Assembly: GCA_963806955.1 (NCBI GenBank)
Contig: CAWDZG010000001.1
Coordinates: forward strand, 310,001-374,000
From: Gaiellasilicea sp963806955
GTDB lineage: Bacteria > Actinomycetota > Thermoleophilia > Gaiellales > Gaiellaceae
Direction of reading: 5' to 3'
DNA length: 64,000 nucleotides
The notes below the pieces were generated by a model. The model saw nothing but the letters and a program-made list of their open reading frames with translations. It was not told the origin of the DNA and searched no databases. A program made the position numbers and the translations under genes. Below are positions 1 through 7,922 of this stretch, piece after piece; positions within the stretch are counted from its first letter, which is position 1; every line of letters starts with the position of its first letter.

Positions 1-782
1 GGATCGTCGGCGTCGCGCCGAACGTGACGCTCGTCCCCGTCAAGGTCTGCGACACGACCGGCTACTGCTACGCCAGCGCCGTCGTCGACGGGATCACGTA
101 CGCCGGCGACCAGAAGCTCGACGTGATCAACATGAGCTTCTTCGTCGACGACAACGAGTTCCAGCAGTCGACCGAGTTCAAGTGCATGAACGACCCGGTC
201 CAGCGCACGTTCCGGCTCGCCGTCGAGCGGGCGATCCAGTACGCCCGCAGTCAGGGCGTGACCCCGGTTGCCGCGCTGGGCAACTCCGACGAGGATCTCG
301 CGCATCCATCCGACACCGAGAACAACTGCGAGGTCGTCCCGGCCGAGACGCAGGGCGTGATCGGCACCTCCTCGCTCGGCTCGATGAAGGAGAAGGCCGG
401 CTACTCGAACTACGGCAGTGGCCCGAACGACGTCGCGGCGCCGGGTGGCAACGGCACCACCGGCGACTGCACGAAGACCGTCCTGTCGACGATCCCGGGT
501 GGTTACCTCTGCATCCAGGGCACCTCGATGGCCTCGCCGCACGCGGCGGGCGTCGCCGCTCTGATCGTGAGCCAGTTCGGCACGCTCGGCGCCGACGGCG
601 ACGTGAAGATGTCGCCGACGAGGGTCGAGCAGTACCTGCAGTCGACCTCGGTCGACCAGGGCCTGCCGGGGTACGACGAGTGCTTCGGCAACGGCCGGAT
701 CGACGCGTTCCGCGCTGTCACACACAGCACCTCGAAGCTGTACGACGCCGCTGCGCCGTACTGCCCCGAGTACCAGGAGTAG
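1..782 (+). CDS. Subtilase (peptidase S8), 5' truncated by window edge
   Basis: C-terminal about 260 residues of a subtilisin-family serine protease, read in frame from base 3 (IVGVAPNVTLVPVKV...). The catalytic serine lies in GTSMASPHAAG and the oxyanion-hole Asn in AALGNSDED; the catalytic Asp and His would lie before the window. Family members of this type are usually secreted, but no signal peptide can be seen because the N-terminus is missing. Four or more Cys residues (VCDTTGYC, NNCE, GDCTK, YLCIQ) suit a disulfide-bonded extracellular enzyme. The GTG at 24 is internal to the domain and is not the real start. Confidence 0.93.
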   Translation, partial: IVGVAPNVTLVPVKVCDTTGYCYASAVVDGITYAGDQKLDVINMSFFVDDNEFQQSTEFKCMNDPVQRTFRLAVERAIQYARSQGVTPVAALGNSDEDLAHPSDTENNCEVVPAETQGVIGTSSLGSMKEKAGYSNYGSGPNDVAAPGGNGTTGDCTKTVLSTIPGGYLCIQGTSMASPHAAGVAALIVSQFGTLGADGDVKMSPTRVEQYLQSTSVDQGLPGYDECFGNGRIDAFRAVTHSTSKLYDAAAPYCPEYQE

Positions 783-795
783 GGAGCGAGCGGGG

Positions 796-810
796 TAGGG
801 TTCCTCCGTG
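796..810 (+). promoter_or_regulatory. Leaderless -10 for nitroreductase gene
   Basis: TAGGGT at 796-801, six bases, then the GTG start at 808. No Shine-Dalgarno site fits between them. Confidence 0.5.
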
Positions 811-1476
811 GAGGAGCCCTACCCCTTCGTCCCGCTCGTCTACGCGCGACCCGAGCCCGAGCAGCAGCTGGCGGCGTCGCGCCGCTTCCTCGCCGGTGTC
901 TCCAGCCGTCGCTCCGTCAGGCAGTTCTCGACCGAGCCGGTGCCGTGGGAGCTCGTCGAGAACGCCGTCGCCGCGGCGGGGACGGCGCCGTCCGGCGCGC
1001 ACCAACAGCCATGGACGTTCGTGGTCGTCTCCGACCCGGAGCTGAAGGCACGGCTCCGCGAGGCCGCCGAGGAAGAGGAGCGCCGCAACTACGCCGGGCG
1101 GATGTCCGACGAATGGATCGCCGCGCTCGCTCCGCTCGGCACCGACGAGCACAAGGAGCACCTGACCGACGCGCCCCACGTGATCGTCGTCTTCGAGCAG
1201 GTCTACGGGCGCGCGCCGGACGGGACGAAGCGGAAGCACTACTACGCCCGCGAGTCGGTGGGGATCGCCGTGGGGCTGCTGCTGACCGCTCTGCACGAGT
1301 CGGGGCTCGTCGCGCTCACGCACACGCCGAGCCCGATGGGCTTCATCCGCACGCTGCTCGGCCGCCCCGAGAACGAGCGGCCCTTCTGCGTGATCCCGAT
1401 CGGCTACCCGGCCGACGGCTGCACCGTTCCCGCTCTCGCGCGGAAGCCGCTCGAGGAGATCCTCGTCCGGTGCTGA
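808..1476 (+). CDS. Nitroreductase-family flavoprotein, iodotyrosine-deiodinase-like subgroup
   Basis: A 222-residue FMN-dependent oxidoreductase of the nitroreductase fold. The N-terminal SSRRSVRQFS motif contacts FMN phosphate in the family, and TAPSGAHQQPW (about residues 58-68) is the signature loop of the deiodinase-like branch. This branch performs reductive dehalogenation or nitro/enone reduction in known members; the substrate here cannot be told. The GTG start is set by the hexamer just upstream. The stop overlaps the next gene by 7 nt, so the two are probably co-transcribed and may both act on small electrophiles. Confidence 0.85.
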   Translation: MEEPYPFVPLVYARPEPEQQLAASRRFLAGVSSRRSVRQFSTEPVPWELVENAVAAAGTAPSGAHQQPWTFVVVSDPELKARLREAAEEEERRNYAGRMSDEWIAALAPLGTDEHKEHLTDAPHVIVVFEQVYGRAPDGTKRKHYYARESVGIAVGLLLTALHESGLVALTHTPSPMGFIRTLLGRPENERPFCVIPIGYPADGCTVPALARKPLEEILVRC

Positions 1477-2087
1477 GCGTCTACCGGATCCCGTTCTCGA
1501 CCAACGTCGAGCGGGTCGCGCTCGCGCTCGCCCACAAGGGGATCGCGGTCGAGTGGCTGGAGGTCGACCCCGACGATCGCAGCTCGGTCGTCGCGGTGAG
1601 CGGTCAGGAGCGCGTGCCGGTGCTCGTCGACGGCGACCTCGTCCTGCCCGACTCGACCGCGATCCTCGAGTACCTGGAGGAGCGCTTCCCGGAGCCGCCC
1701 CTCTATCCGGCCGACCCGGCCCGTCGGGCGGAGCTGCGCGTCTTCGTCGACTGGTTCAACACGGTCTGGAAGCGGCCGCCCAACCAGATCGTCTTCGAGG
1801 AGTCGAAGGCGGAGCCTGACGCGACCCGGATCGCAGTGCTCACGAACCGGATCGCGGACGCGCTGCCTGTGTTCGAGGCGCTCCTCACCGGCCGCGACTT
1901 CTTGTTCGGCGACCGGTTGACGGCCGCTGACGTCGTCGCGTTCCCGTTCCTCAAGTACGCGGCGATCTGGGAGGAGGGGGACGAGCACCGCTTCCACGAG
2001 GTGCTGCGCGACGCGATGCCGCTCGGCGGCCGCTCTCCGCTCCTCGCAAGCTGGATCCACCGGATCGACGCGCTGCCCCGCGCATAG
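1470..2087 (+). CDS. Glutathione S-transferase-like protein
   Basis: A 205-residue two-domain protein. The N-terminal thioredoxin fold (residues 1-75: YRIPFSTNVERVALAL, then RVPVLVDGDLVLPDSTAILEYLEE) carries the cis-Pro VPVL and the DSxAI glutathione-site motif of GSTs. The C-terminal part is all-helical (LTAADVVAFPFL). Start GTG at 1470 overlaps the nitroreductase stop. Actinobacteria of this type usually lack glutathione, so the thiol may be different or the protein may act in another way; this is inference. Confidence 0.8.
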   Translation: MLSVYRIPFSTNVERVALALAHKGIAVEWLEVDPDDRSSVVAVSGQERVPVLVDGDLVLPDSTAILEYLEERFPEPPLYPADPARRAELRVFVDWFNTVWKRPPNQIVFEESKAEPDATRIAVLTNRIADALPVFEALLTGRDFLFGDRLTAADVVAFPFLKYAAIWEEGDEHRFHEVLRDAMPLGGRSPLLASWIHRIDALPRA

Positions 2088-2150
2088 TCGAGGGAAGAAG
2101 ACGGGGGGCTCGGCCGTCGTGTGGTCCAGCGACGACGGAAGGAGCCCAAG

Positions 2151-2333
2151 ATGCATCCGACACTCATGCACGAGATCGCGCGCTACCGGCAGGCCGACAT
2201 GCTCCGGGAGGCGGAGCGTTCGCGGCTGGCCCACCTCGCGAGCGTGGAGGCGGACGAGCCTCGCCGCCGGTTGCGACTGAGCCTGCGGCTGCGCCGTGCG
2301 CGCACCGCCTTCCGGCCCCTCTTCGGTCACTAG
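2151..2333 (+). CDS. Small basic hypothetical protein
   Basis: Sixty residues, rich in Arg, starting MHPTLMHEIARYRQADML and ending in an Arg-rich helix (RLSLRLRRARTAFRPL). GGAAGGAG before the ATG makes this one of the few genes here with a clear Shine-Dalgarno site. Not recognised. It resembles the small poorly conserved actinobacterial proteins that begin MHP.L and have an amphipathic helix. Its stop overlaps the convergent cyclodeaminase by 4 nt. Confidence 0.6.
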   Translation: MHPTLMHEIARYRQADMLREAERSRLAHLASVEADEPRRRLRLSLRLRRARTAFRPLFGH

Positions 2334-2908
2334 AGCGGGGCGGATGCCGCGACGGCGCGCCTCGCCGCGTCGCTCGCGGCGTCCGCGAGCCGCTGTGCCT
2401 CGGCGACGCGCTCGTCACCCGGGCGGAAGGCGAGGTTCGCGGCCATCAGGCTTGCGGCGGCGCGCGCGGCCGCTTCGGCGAGCACGGCGGCGGCGGCCGC
2501 GTCCTCGGCTCCGCCAGGATCGGCGTGCAGCGCGGTCTCGGCGCCGAGCAGGGCGACGTCGTACGCGCACTCGGCGATCGCGAGCGGCAGTGACGCAGAG
2601 CTGTCCAGCGCCTTGCCGATCGCCGCGTCCCGCCCGTCGGCCGTCCCGGCTCCTTCGATCAGCGCTCTGGCCTCGAGGTATGCCTCCTCGTTTGCCTCCG
2701 CGAGCCGCTCGACGCGGGCCCGGAGCGCCTGGGCCTGGGCGGCGACGCCGCGCGCATCCGGCCAGCTCTCGGAGCGCCGCGCGGCGGATGCGATCAGACC
2801 CGCCGCCATCGCGATCACGACGCCGGAGACGGCGCCGGCTCCGGGTGCGGGGGAGCGGTCTGCGATCTCGTCGAGGAACGAGCGCAGCTCGTGGTCGTAG
2901 CGGCTCAC
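2330..2908 (-). CDS. Cyclodeaminase/cyclohydrolase family protein (FTCD C-domain-like)
   Basis: A 192-residue all-helical protein of the formimidoyltransferase-cyclodeaminase C-terminal family (PF04961). The N-terminal SPAPGAGAVSGVVIAMAAGLI is the typical folate-site glycine-rich segment, and the C-terminal half has the family's ADP..A...A.A pattern. In the family it converts 5-formimino-THF to methenyl-THF and ammonia. It would complement the separate formimidoyltransferase at 11814 and the hut genes. It is the last gene of the sigma-factor operon; GTG at 2908 overlaps the previous stop by 4 nt. A serine-cycle cyclohydrolase role is possible. Confidence 0.82.
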   Translation of the reverse strand: MSRYDHELRSFLDEIADRSPAPGAGAVSGVVIAMAAGLIASAARRSESWPDARGVAAQAQALRARVERLAEANEEAYLEARALIEGAGTADGRDAAIGKALDSSASLPLAIAECAYDVALLGAETALHADPGGAEDAAAAAVLAEAAARAAASLMAANLAFRPGDERVAEAQRLADAASDAARRAVAASAPL

Positions 2909-3174
2909 TCGCGGAGCTCCGGCAGGGAGGCGCGCACCGCGTCGAGTAGCTCGGGGCTCGGCTCGTACCCTGCCGCGGCGAGCGCTGTCTCCAGGTCGGC
3001 GACGAGCGCGCCGCGGAAGGCCGCGTCCGCCTGCGCGCGTTCGACGATCTCGTCGAAGCCGCGGCGTGCCTGCGGGAGCTCCTGCGCCGCTTCGACCCAG
3101 CCCGCGGGGGCAGGTCGGAGCACGCCGAGCAGCTCGCCGAGACGCTCTTCGTCGTGTGGGGTCAGATCGCTCAC
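2905..3174 (-). CDS. Small acidic protein between ECF sigma factor and cyclodeaminase
   Basis: Eighty-nine residues, acidic and helical (SDLTPHDEERLGELLGVL... PELLDAVRASLPELRE). GTG at 3174 overlaps the sigma-factor stop and its own stop overlaps the cyclodeaminase start, each by 4 nt, so translation is probably coupled. The position right after an ECF sigma factor suggests an anti-sigma or partner role, but there is no membrane segment and no zinc-binding HxxxCxxC motif. Function not recognised. Confidence 0.65.
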   Translation of the reverse strand: MSDLTPHDEERLGELLGVLRPAPAGWVEAAQELPQARRGFDEIVERAQADAAFRGALVADLETALAAAGYEPSPELLDAVRASLPELRE

Positions 3175-3728
3175 CGGTCTCCAGACGTGGTCGGCGTGCC
3201 GGATCTTCCCTCGATCTGTGCGCGCAGCTTCGCAAGGCAGCGAGAGATGCGGCTCGCGATCGTGCCGGGGGGGAGGTCGAGCTCGGCGCCGATCGTCCGG
3301 TAGCTCTCGTCGCGCGCGAAGAAGCGGTCGAGCATCTCGCGGCAGTCGGCCGAGAGCCCCCGCAACGCCTCCTGGACGTCCAGCGCGCCGTCCAGCTGCT
3401 CGAGCGTCGCGTCGATCTCGCCCGCGTCCGGCTCGTCGGTCGGCTGCTCGCGGGCGGCGGCCCGCAGCCTGTCGATGCACGCGTTCCGCGTCAGCTGCGC
3501 GAGCCAGGGCCGGATCGCCGCGTCGTCCCGAAGCGACCCGAGCCGCTCGTAGGTGCGCGCGAACACCTCCTGGAAGACATCCTCGGCGTCGGGCTCCGGC
3601 AGTTTGTAGGCGCGGACCGCGATCGCGAAGACGTAGCGGGAGAATCGCTCCACGAGCTCGTTCCACGCTGCGGGCTCGCCGGCCCTGCAGCGCTCGACGA
3701 GCTGCGCGTCGCTGAGCTCGGTCGTCAT
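3171..3728 (-). CDS. ECF-type RNA polymerase sigma factor
   Basis: A 185-residue sigma-70 family protein with region 2 (SRYVFAIAVRAYKLPEPDAEDVFQEVFARTYE..., including the DAEDVFQEVF core-binding helix) and region 4 (YRTIGAELDLPPGTIASRISRCLAKLR), joined by a short linker, as in ECF factors. It heads a three-gene operon with 4-nt overlaps. The divergent gene at 3832 encodes an exported membrane-anchored protein and may be a target. ATG at 3728 gives a normal N-terminus (TTELSDAQLVERCRAG). No TANNNT hexamer is seen close to its start. Confidence 0.93.
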   Translation of the reverse strand: MTTELSDAQLVERCRAGEPAAWNELVERFSRYVFAIAVRAYKLPEPDAEDVFQEVFARTYERLGSLRDDAAIRPWLAQLTRNACIDRLRAAAREQPTDEPDAGEIDATLEQLDGALDVQEALRGLSADCREMLDRFFARDESYRTIGAELDLPPGTIASRISRCLAKLRAQIEGRSGTPTTSGDR

Positions 3729-3831
3729 GGCGGCAGTCCCATTCAAGCGCGATTTCGCGGTCAAGGGAAGAAGACGCAACGCTCGTCCGTCCAATGGGCT
3801 CGGGAGGGGTCGGGGACGAAGGAGGAAGGTC

Positions 3832-4290
3832 ATGAAGTATCGGAGAAGGCATTGGTGGCTCCGCCGGATCGCGCTCGGGCTCGCGGTCACGTCGGTTGCG
3901 CTGCTCGGCGGCGCGCCGGCTTACGCAAAGCCAGACGCCGGCGTGGACGGGACGCGCTACGTGACGGGCCAGGGTGGACAGCAGGTGATTCCGTATCTCT
4001 CGCACGGGATCCTCACGCAGGAGCAGGCGGACGCTCTGGTGCCGCTCTCGGGCGACGAGATCGCCTTCGCGAACGCGACCACGGTTCAGCCGAGCGGGAC
4101 CCGGCCGGACGACCGCGCCGACCGGTTCGTGCACTCGGACGTGTCCGGTGGCGCTCAGCTCGCCTCGGGCGGCTGGGAGCTCGACCGTGAGGTGGTCCTC
4201 GCGGCCGGCCTCGGGATCGTGCTCGGGCTCGTGTTGGCGTTCGGGCTGGCGGTCGGCTCGCGCCGGCGGCCGACGCTGGCAGGTCACTGA
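3832..4290 (+). CDS. Exported protein with C-terminal membrane anchor
   Basis: A 152-residue hypothetical protein. A basic N-terminus (MKYRRRHWWLRR) leads into a hydrophobic signal segment ending APAYAK (about residues 13-33). A Ser/Asp-rich extracytoplasmic stretch follows, then a transmembrane helix (VVLAAGLGIVLGLVLAFGLAV, about 121-141) and a basic tail SRRRP. GGAGGAAGG directly precedes the ATG. Transcribed divergently from the ECF sigma factor and closed by the terminator at 4313. No known domain is recognised. Confidence 0.8.
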   Translation: MKYRRRHWWLRRIALGLAVTSVALLGGAPAYAKPDAGVDGTRYVTGQGGQQVIPYLSHGILTQEQADALVPLSGDEIAFANATTVQPSGTRPDDRADRFVHSDVSGGAQLASGGWELDREVVLAAGLGIVLGLVLAFGLAVGSRRRPTLAGH

Positions 4291-4312
4291 AGCCGATCGG
4301 GCGGCAGGCGTG

Positions 4313-4338
4313 AAACGGGCTCCCTAGGGGCCCGTTTT
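4313..4338. terminator. Bidirectional intrinsic terminator
   Basis: AAACGGGC (4313-4320), a nine-base loop, then GCCCGTTTT (4330-4338). The A-tract on one side and T-tract on the other let it serve both the gene ending at 4290 and the convergent gene ending at 4347. Confidence 0.85.
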
Positions 4339-4346
4339 GCGGTGCG

Positions 4347-4553
4347 TTAGGACCCGTCCGGCTCGCGTGCGTCGAGGCGCGACTCGAACAGGACGCGCAG
4401 CTCCTCGCCGGTCGTCAGCACGTCTTCGTAGCGCGGCCGCCGCGGCGGCAGCTTCACGATCCGGACGTCGTTGTCGCGGGTGCCGTGGCAGCGGGCGTAC
4501 GCCGCCGCCTCGTCGAGCGGTGTCAGGCCGGAGCGGCGGCCGAGCAGGCGCAT
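4347..4553 (-). CDS. Small hypothetical protein
   Basis: Sixty-eight residues (MRLLGRRSGLTPLDEAAAYARCHGTRDND...), with a central basic PPRRPRYED segment and an acidic-amphipathic C-terminus. It ends at the shared terminator. No domain recognised. Coding bias (G or C at third positions) is typical of the window, so it is probably real. Confidence 0.6.
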   Translation of the reverse strand: MRLLGRRSGLTPLDEAAAYARCHGTRDNDVRIVKLPPRRPRYEDVLTTGEELRVLFESRLDAREPDGS

Positions 4554-4625
4554 GGGGAGAGCCTACGCGCGATCGAGCGGCCATGCCACCCGCCGCGACC
4601 CCCGCGTCTCTCCGTCTTAAATGTC

Positions 4626-4650
4626 AAAACCCCGCCTGAGCGGGGCTTTT
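4626..4650 (-). terminator. Intrinsic terminator after tRNA-Gln
   Basis: GCCCCGC-type stem: CCCCGC (4630-4635), loop CTGA, GCGGGG (4640-4645), flanked by AAAA and TTTT. Read on the minus strand it lies 15 nt beyond the 3' end of the tRNA and ends in TTTT. Confidence 0.85.
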
Positions 4651-4660
4651 CCGAGCGAGC

Positions 4661-4730
4661 TGCGGGACTAGGATTCGAACCTAGACTACTCGGTCCAGAG
4701 CCGAGCGTCCTACCATTAGACGATCCCGCA
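4661..4730 (-). tRNA. tRNA-Gln (anticodon CTG)
   Basis: Minus-strand cloverleaf of 70 nt. Acceptor stem TGCGGGA pairs with TCCCGCA, the anticodon arm CTCGG/CCGAG holds loop CTCTGGA (anticodon CTG), and the T arm is CTAGG-TTCGAAT-CCTAG. CCA is not encoded. It lies 28 nt downstream of the HD-domain gene. TAAACT on the minus strand at 4755-4750 is a possible -10 for it. Confidence 0.96.
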
Positions 4731-4758
4731 CCGGGTGGGACGCGCACCAGTTTAGCGC

Positions 4759-5658
4759 CTAGGTTTCGAGCCGGTAGACGGGCACCAACCGCTTCTCCGC
4801 CTCGGTGTCGATGTGCGCGATCACCTCGACGTACGGCTCCAGACCGGACCCGCGCAGCTTTGCCTTCAGGAGGCCGTCGACCTGGAAGAGGCCGGACGAG
4901 TTGTTCATCACGATCTCGATCTTGACCGGCCGCTCCTCGCCGTCGGTGATCGAGACGTCGTCGATCGCGGCGGCCGAGAGCGAGTGCATCGAGACGCGGC
5001 CCTTCTCGAACGGGATCCGCGAGCGGCCCTCGGCCATGTCGAGCGCGTCGGCGACGCGGAGGATCCCGGCCTCGAGCGCGAGCGGCTGCCCGTCGGCGCG
5101 ATGGCTCGTGATCGCCTGCAGCACCTCCGAGACGATCACTGTCAGCTCAGGCTCCTCGTAGATCCCCGCCAGCAGCTCGCGCATTTTCGGCTCTGCGAGG
5201 AAGAGCGAGAAGTCCTCGTGCCCGTGCCGGTGCACCGACATGCCGACGCAGTGCAGGAGCGCCGAGAGGGTGACGATCACCTCGGCGTCGTCCTGGTCGA
5301 GCCCGAAGTCGCGTACCGCCGAGGCCTCGACGCCGTGCTTGTCGAGCTGGCGCAGCAGCTTCAGCGCGATGTTGGCGACGATCTGGATGTGCACCCAGGA
5401 GTGGTCGTTGATCTCCATCCGCACGACCGCGTTCACGTTCGCGACGTGCCACCACGCCTTCACCTGGCGGTCGTCGTTGACCCGGTCCATCAGCTTCCGC
5501 AGCTTGCGGTTGCCGCGAACCGGCAGGTTGACCCGCATCTTCTCGACGGCCTGCGCTGGCGTCAGCCGGGTCTCGCGGATCGCCTCGTCGGCGACCGGCT
5601 CGTCGATGCGCTCCTCGGTCTCGGGATCGAGCTCGCCCTCGGGCTCGATCTCGTTCAC
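4759..5658 (-). CDS. HD-domain phosphohydrolase-like protein with altered HD motif
   Basis: A 299-residue soluble protein. The HD-like region is HSWVHIQIV (about residue 85-93), then LSALLHCVGMSVHRHGHE, then AGILRVADALDMAEGR. The usual metal-binding HD doublet is HC here, while the downstream H..H and the late Asp (RVADALD) remain. A C-terminal beta-rich region (EERPVKIEIVMNNSSGLFQVD...) follows. Family members hydrolyse phosphate esters of nucleotides; the altered doublet makes activity uncertain. GTG at 5658 overlaps the RDD gene stop by 4 nt, so the two form an operon. Confidence 0.78.
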   Translation of the reverse strand: MNEIEPEGELDPETEERIDEPVADEAIRETRLTPAQAVEKMRVNLPVRGNRKLRKLMDRVNDDRQVKAWWHVANVNAVVRMEINDHSWVHIQIVANIALKLLRQLDKHGVEASAVRDFGLDQDDAEVIVTLSALLHCVGMSVHRHGHEDFSLFLAEPKMRELLAGIYEEPELTVIVSEVLQAITSHRADGQPLALEAGILRVADALDMAEGRSRIPFEKGRVSMHSLSAAAIDDVSITDGEERPVKIEIVMNNSSGLFQVDGLLKAKLRGSGLEPYVEVIAHIDTEAEKRLVPVYRLET

Positions 5659-6104
5659 GTGCGCACCACCACGCTCCGGGCGAACTTGTCGTGGAAGGTC
5701 TGGCGGCGGCCGTCGCGGAGCGGCCAGAGGTGGTCGACGATTCCGGGCACGGCCCAGAGCGCCCACAGGAACGCGGTCGACAACCAACGGGCAAACGCGC
5801 GCGCGTAGCCGATCGAGCCGCGGCTCTCCGCGTCGACGACCTTGATCCCGAGCGCCATCTTCCCGAACGTCTGGCTGCGCGCGCCGATCATCGCGGTGTC
5901 GTAGATCGCCTCGGGCAGCACGAACAGCGCGATCACCGTCAGCGAGCTTCCGTCCCAGATCGTCGAGTTGATCTCGTCGAGCGGCACGCCGGCGACGAGC
6001 ATGGTCGTGAGCACGACCCCTGCGAGGATGAAGCCGTCCAGGCCGAGAGCGACGAGACGGCGCCCCCAGCCCGCCAGCACCTGCTCCGGCTCCTGTGTCT
6101 CCAC
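5655..6104 (-). CDS. RDD-family membrane protein
   Basis: A 149-residue integral membrane protein of the RDD family. The signature Arg-Asp pair is seen in GRRLVALGLDGFILAG (residues 14-29), with hydrophobic segments near 22-40, 55-75 and 108-125, and the family end motif RRQTFHDKFARSVVV. RDD proteins are poorly understood membrane proteins; some work as Na+/H+ antiporters. First of a two-gene operon with the HD-domain gene, and downstream of the ABC exporter genes on the same strand. Confidence 0.9.
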   Translation of the reverse strand: METQEPEQVLAGWGRRLVALGLDGFILAGVVLTTMLVAGVPLDEINSTIWDGSSLTVIALFVLPEAIYDTAMIGARSQTFGKMALGIKVVDAESRGSIGYARAFARWLSTAFLWALWAVPGIVDHLWPLRDGRRQTFHDKFARSVVVRT

Positions 6105-6113
6105 GGCGACAGC

Positions 6114-7922
6114 CTAGGCGACTTCGTCGGCCCAGTCGCCGTAGAGGCTCGTGTAGAGCCCCTGCCGCGCGAGCAGCTCCTCGTGCGTCCCCTGCTCGAC
6201 GACGACGCCGTGCTCGAGCACGACGATCAGGTCGGCGTCGCGGATCGTCGAGAGCCGGTGCGCGATCACGAAGGCGGTGCGCCCGGCGAGCAACCGCCGC
6301 AGCGCCGTCTCGATCTGCCGCTCGGTGCCGATGTCGACCGACGAGGTCGCCTCGTCGAGGATCAGGATGCGCGGGTCGGCGAGGAGCGCGCGGGCGAAGG
6401 CGACGAGCTGCCGCTGTCCGAGCGAGAGGCGCGTGCCGCGCTCGCCGAGCTGGGTCTCGTAGCCGTCCTCGAGCTCGAGCACGAAGCGGTGCGCGCCGAC
6501 CGCTTCGGCGGCGGCGACGATCTCGTCCGGACGGGCGGTCGGCCGCCCGAACGCGATGTTCTCGGCGACGGTTCCGCCGAAGAGAAAACCCTCCTGGGGC
6601 ACGATTCCGAGCTGGCGGCGCAGCGAGTGCTGCGTGACGTTCCGGAGGTCGACCCCGTCGATCGTGATCCGCCCCTCGGTCGGGTCGTAGAAGCGGGCGA
6701 TCAGCTTCGCGATCGTCGACTTGCCGGCGCCGGTGTGCCCGACGAACGCGACGGTGGTGCCGGCGGGGACGTCGAGCTCGAGCCCGTGCAGCACCTCCGG
6801 GAACTCCGGCCCGTAGCCGAAGCGGACGTCCTCGAATTGGACGCGCCCCTCGATCCGCGGCAGTTCGAGCGCGCCCGGCGGGTCGACGACCTGCGGCTCC
6901 TCGTCGAGGACGCCGATGATCTTGTCCAGCGCCGCGATCGCGGACAGGAACGTGTTGTAGAGCTGTGAGAGCTGCTGGATCGGGTCGAAGAAGTTCGAGA
7001 GGTAGAGCGCGAACGCGAAGAGCGTTCCCGTGGTCATGTCGCCGTGGTAGACGAGCCAGCCGCCATAGCCGAAGACGATCGCCGTGGCCGCCGACGAGAG
7101 CAGGTCGACGGCCGGGAAGTAGATCGCGTTCAGGACAGTCGTCTCGTAGTTCGCGGCGCGGTAGCGGTCGTTGACCCCGCGGAACGCCTGCTCCTGCACG
7201 GGCTCCCGCGTGAACGACTGCACGACGCGCATCCCGGCGATGTCCTCCGCGAGCGTGGCGGTGACGAGGCCGAGCCGCTCGCGGACGTTCCGGTAGGCCC
7301 GGTTCGAACGGGTGCGGAACCAGGCGGTCACGAGCGCCATCGGCACGAGCACGGTCAGGGTGGCGAGCGCCAGCCGCCAGTCGAGGAAGAAGAGGACGAC
7401 TGCGGTGCCGAGCAGCAGGAGCGTGTTCTGGATCAGGCTCGTGACGCCGTCGGTGACGAGCTGGTCGAGCGCCTCGACGTCGTTCGTGATCCGGCTGATG
7501 ATCACGCCGGCGCGGTTGCGCTCGTAAAAGCCCAGCGAGAGCCGCTCGAGGTGCCCGAAGAGCTTGTTGCGCAGGTCGGCCAGGACGCGCTCGCCGGTCC
7601 AGCCCGTCAGGTAGGTGTTCGCGGCCGAGAGGGCGAGCGCAAGCAGCGCGGAGGCGAGGAAGACGAGGACGATCTGCGTCAGCCGGCTGAGATCGCCTGG
7701 ACGGATCCCTTCGTCGATCGCAAGCTTCGCGAGGTACGGCGGCGCGAGCGCGACGAGCGTGTAGACGAGCAGCGTGCCGAGCGCGAGCGCGGTCCGGCCG
7801 CGATAGGGAAGCGTCAGCCGGACGAGCAGGCCGAAACGCCGACGCGTCCGCCGCCACGACCAGTCGCGGACGGCGGCGCCGCGCTCCTCGGAGAGATGGC
7901 TCCCCGGCTGCCAGACCTTCAC
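6114..7922 (-). CDS. ABC exporter half-transporter, catalytic-Glu subunit with LSLGQ signature
   Basis: A 602-residue type IV exporter subunit: six-helix transmembrane domain (about 40-340) then an ATPase domain with Walker A GHTGAGKST (about 394), Q-loop VPQEGFLFGG, signature LSLGQRQLVAFARAL (about 498) and Walker B ILILDEATSSVD (about 517). Walker B keeps the catalytic Glu, but the signature has Leu in place of the second-position Gly of LSGGQ. With the upstream partner this forms a heterodimer having one normal and one degenerate ATP site. GTG at 7922 overlaps the partner's stop by 4 nt. Substrate unknown; likely a drug or lipid. Confidence 0.93.
   Translation of the reverse strand: MKVWQPGSHLSEERGAAVRDWSWRRTRRRFGLLVRLTLPYRGRTALALGTLLVYTLVALAPPYLAKLAIDEGIRPGDLSRLTQIVLVFLASALLALALSAANTYLTGWTGERVLADLRNKLFGHLERLSLGFYERNRAGVIISRITNDVEALDQLVTDGVTSLIQNTLLLLGTAVVLFFLDWRLALATLTVLVPMALVTAWFRTRSNRAYRNVRERLGLVTATLAEDIAGMRVVQSFTREPVQEQAFRGVNDRYRAANYETTVLNAIYFPAVDLLSSAATAIVFGYGGWLVYHGDMTTGTLFAFALYLSNFFDPIQQLSQLYNTFLSAIAALDKIIGVLDEEPQVVDPPGALELPRIEGRVQFEDVRFGYGPEFPEVLHGLELDVPAGTTVAFVGHTGAGKSTIAKLIARFYDPTEGRITIDGVDLRNVTQHSLRRQLGIVPQEGFLFGGTVAENIAFGRPTARPDEIVAAAEAVGAHRFVLELEDGYETQLGERGTRLSLGQRQLVAFARALLADPRILILDEATSSVDIGTERQIETALRRLLAGRTAFVIAHRLSTIRDADLIVVLEHGVVVEQGTHEELLARQGLYTSLYGDWADEVA

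Noticed and set aside
7290..7330. tRNA T-arm-like GGTTCGAAC phrase
   Set aside because: It lies within the exporter coding region, and no cloverleaf forms around it.
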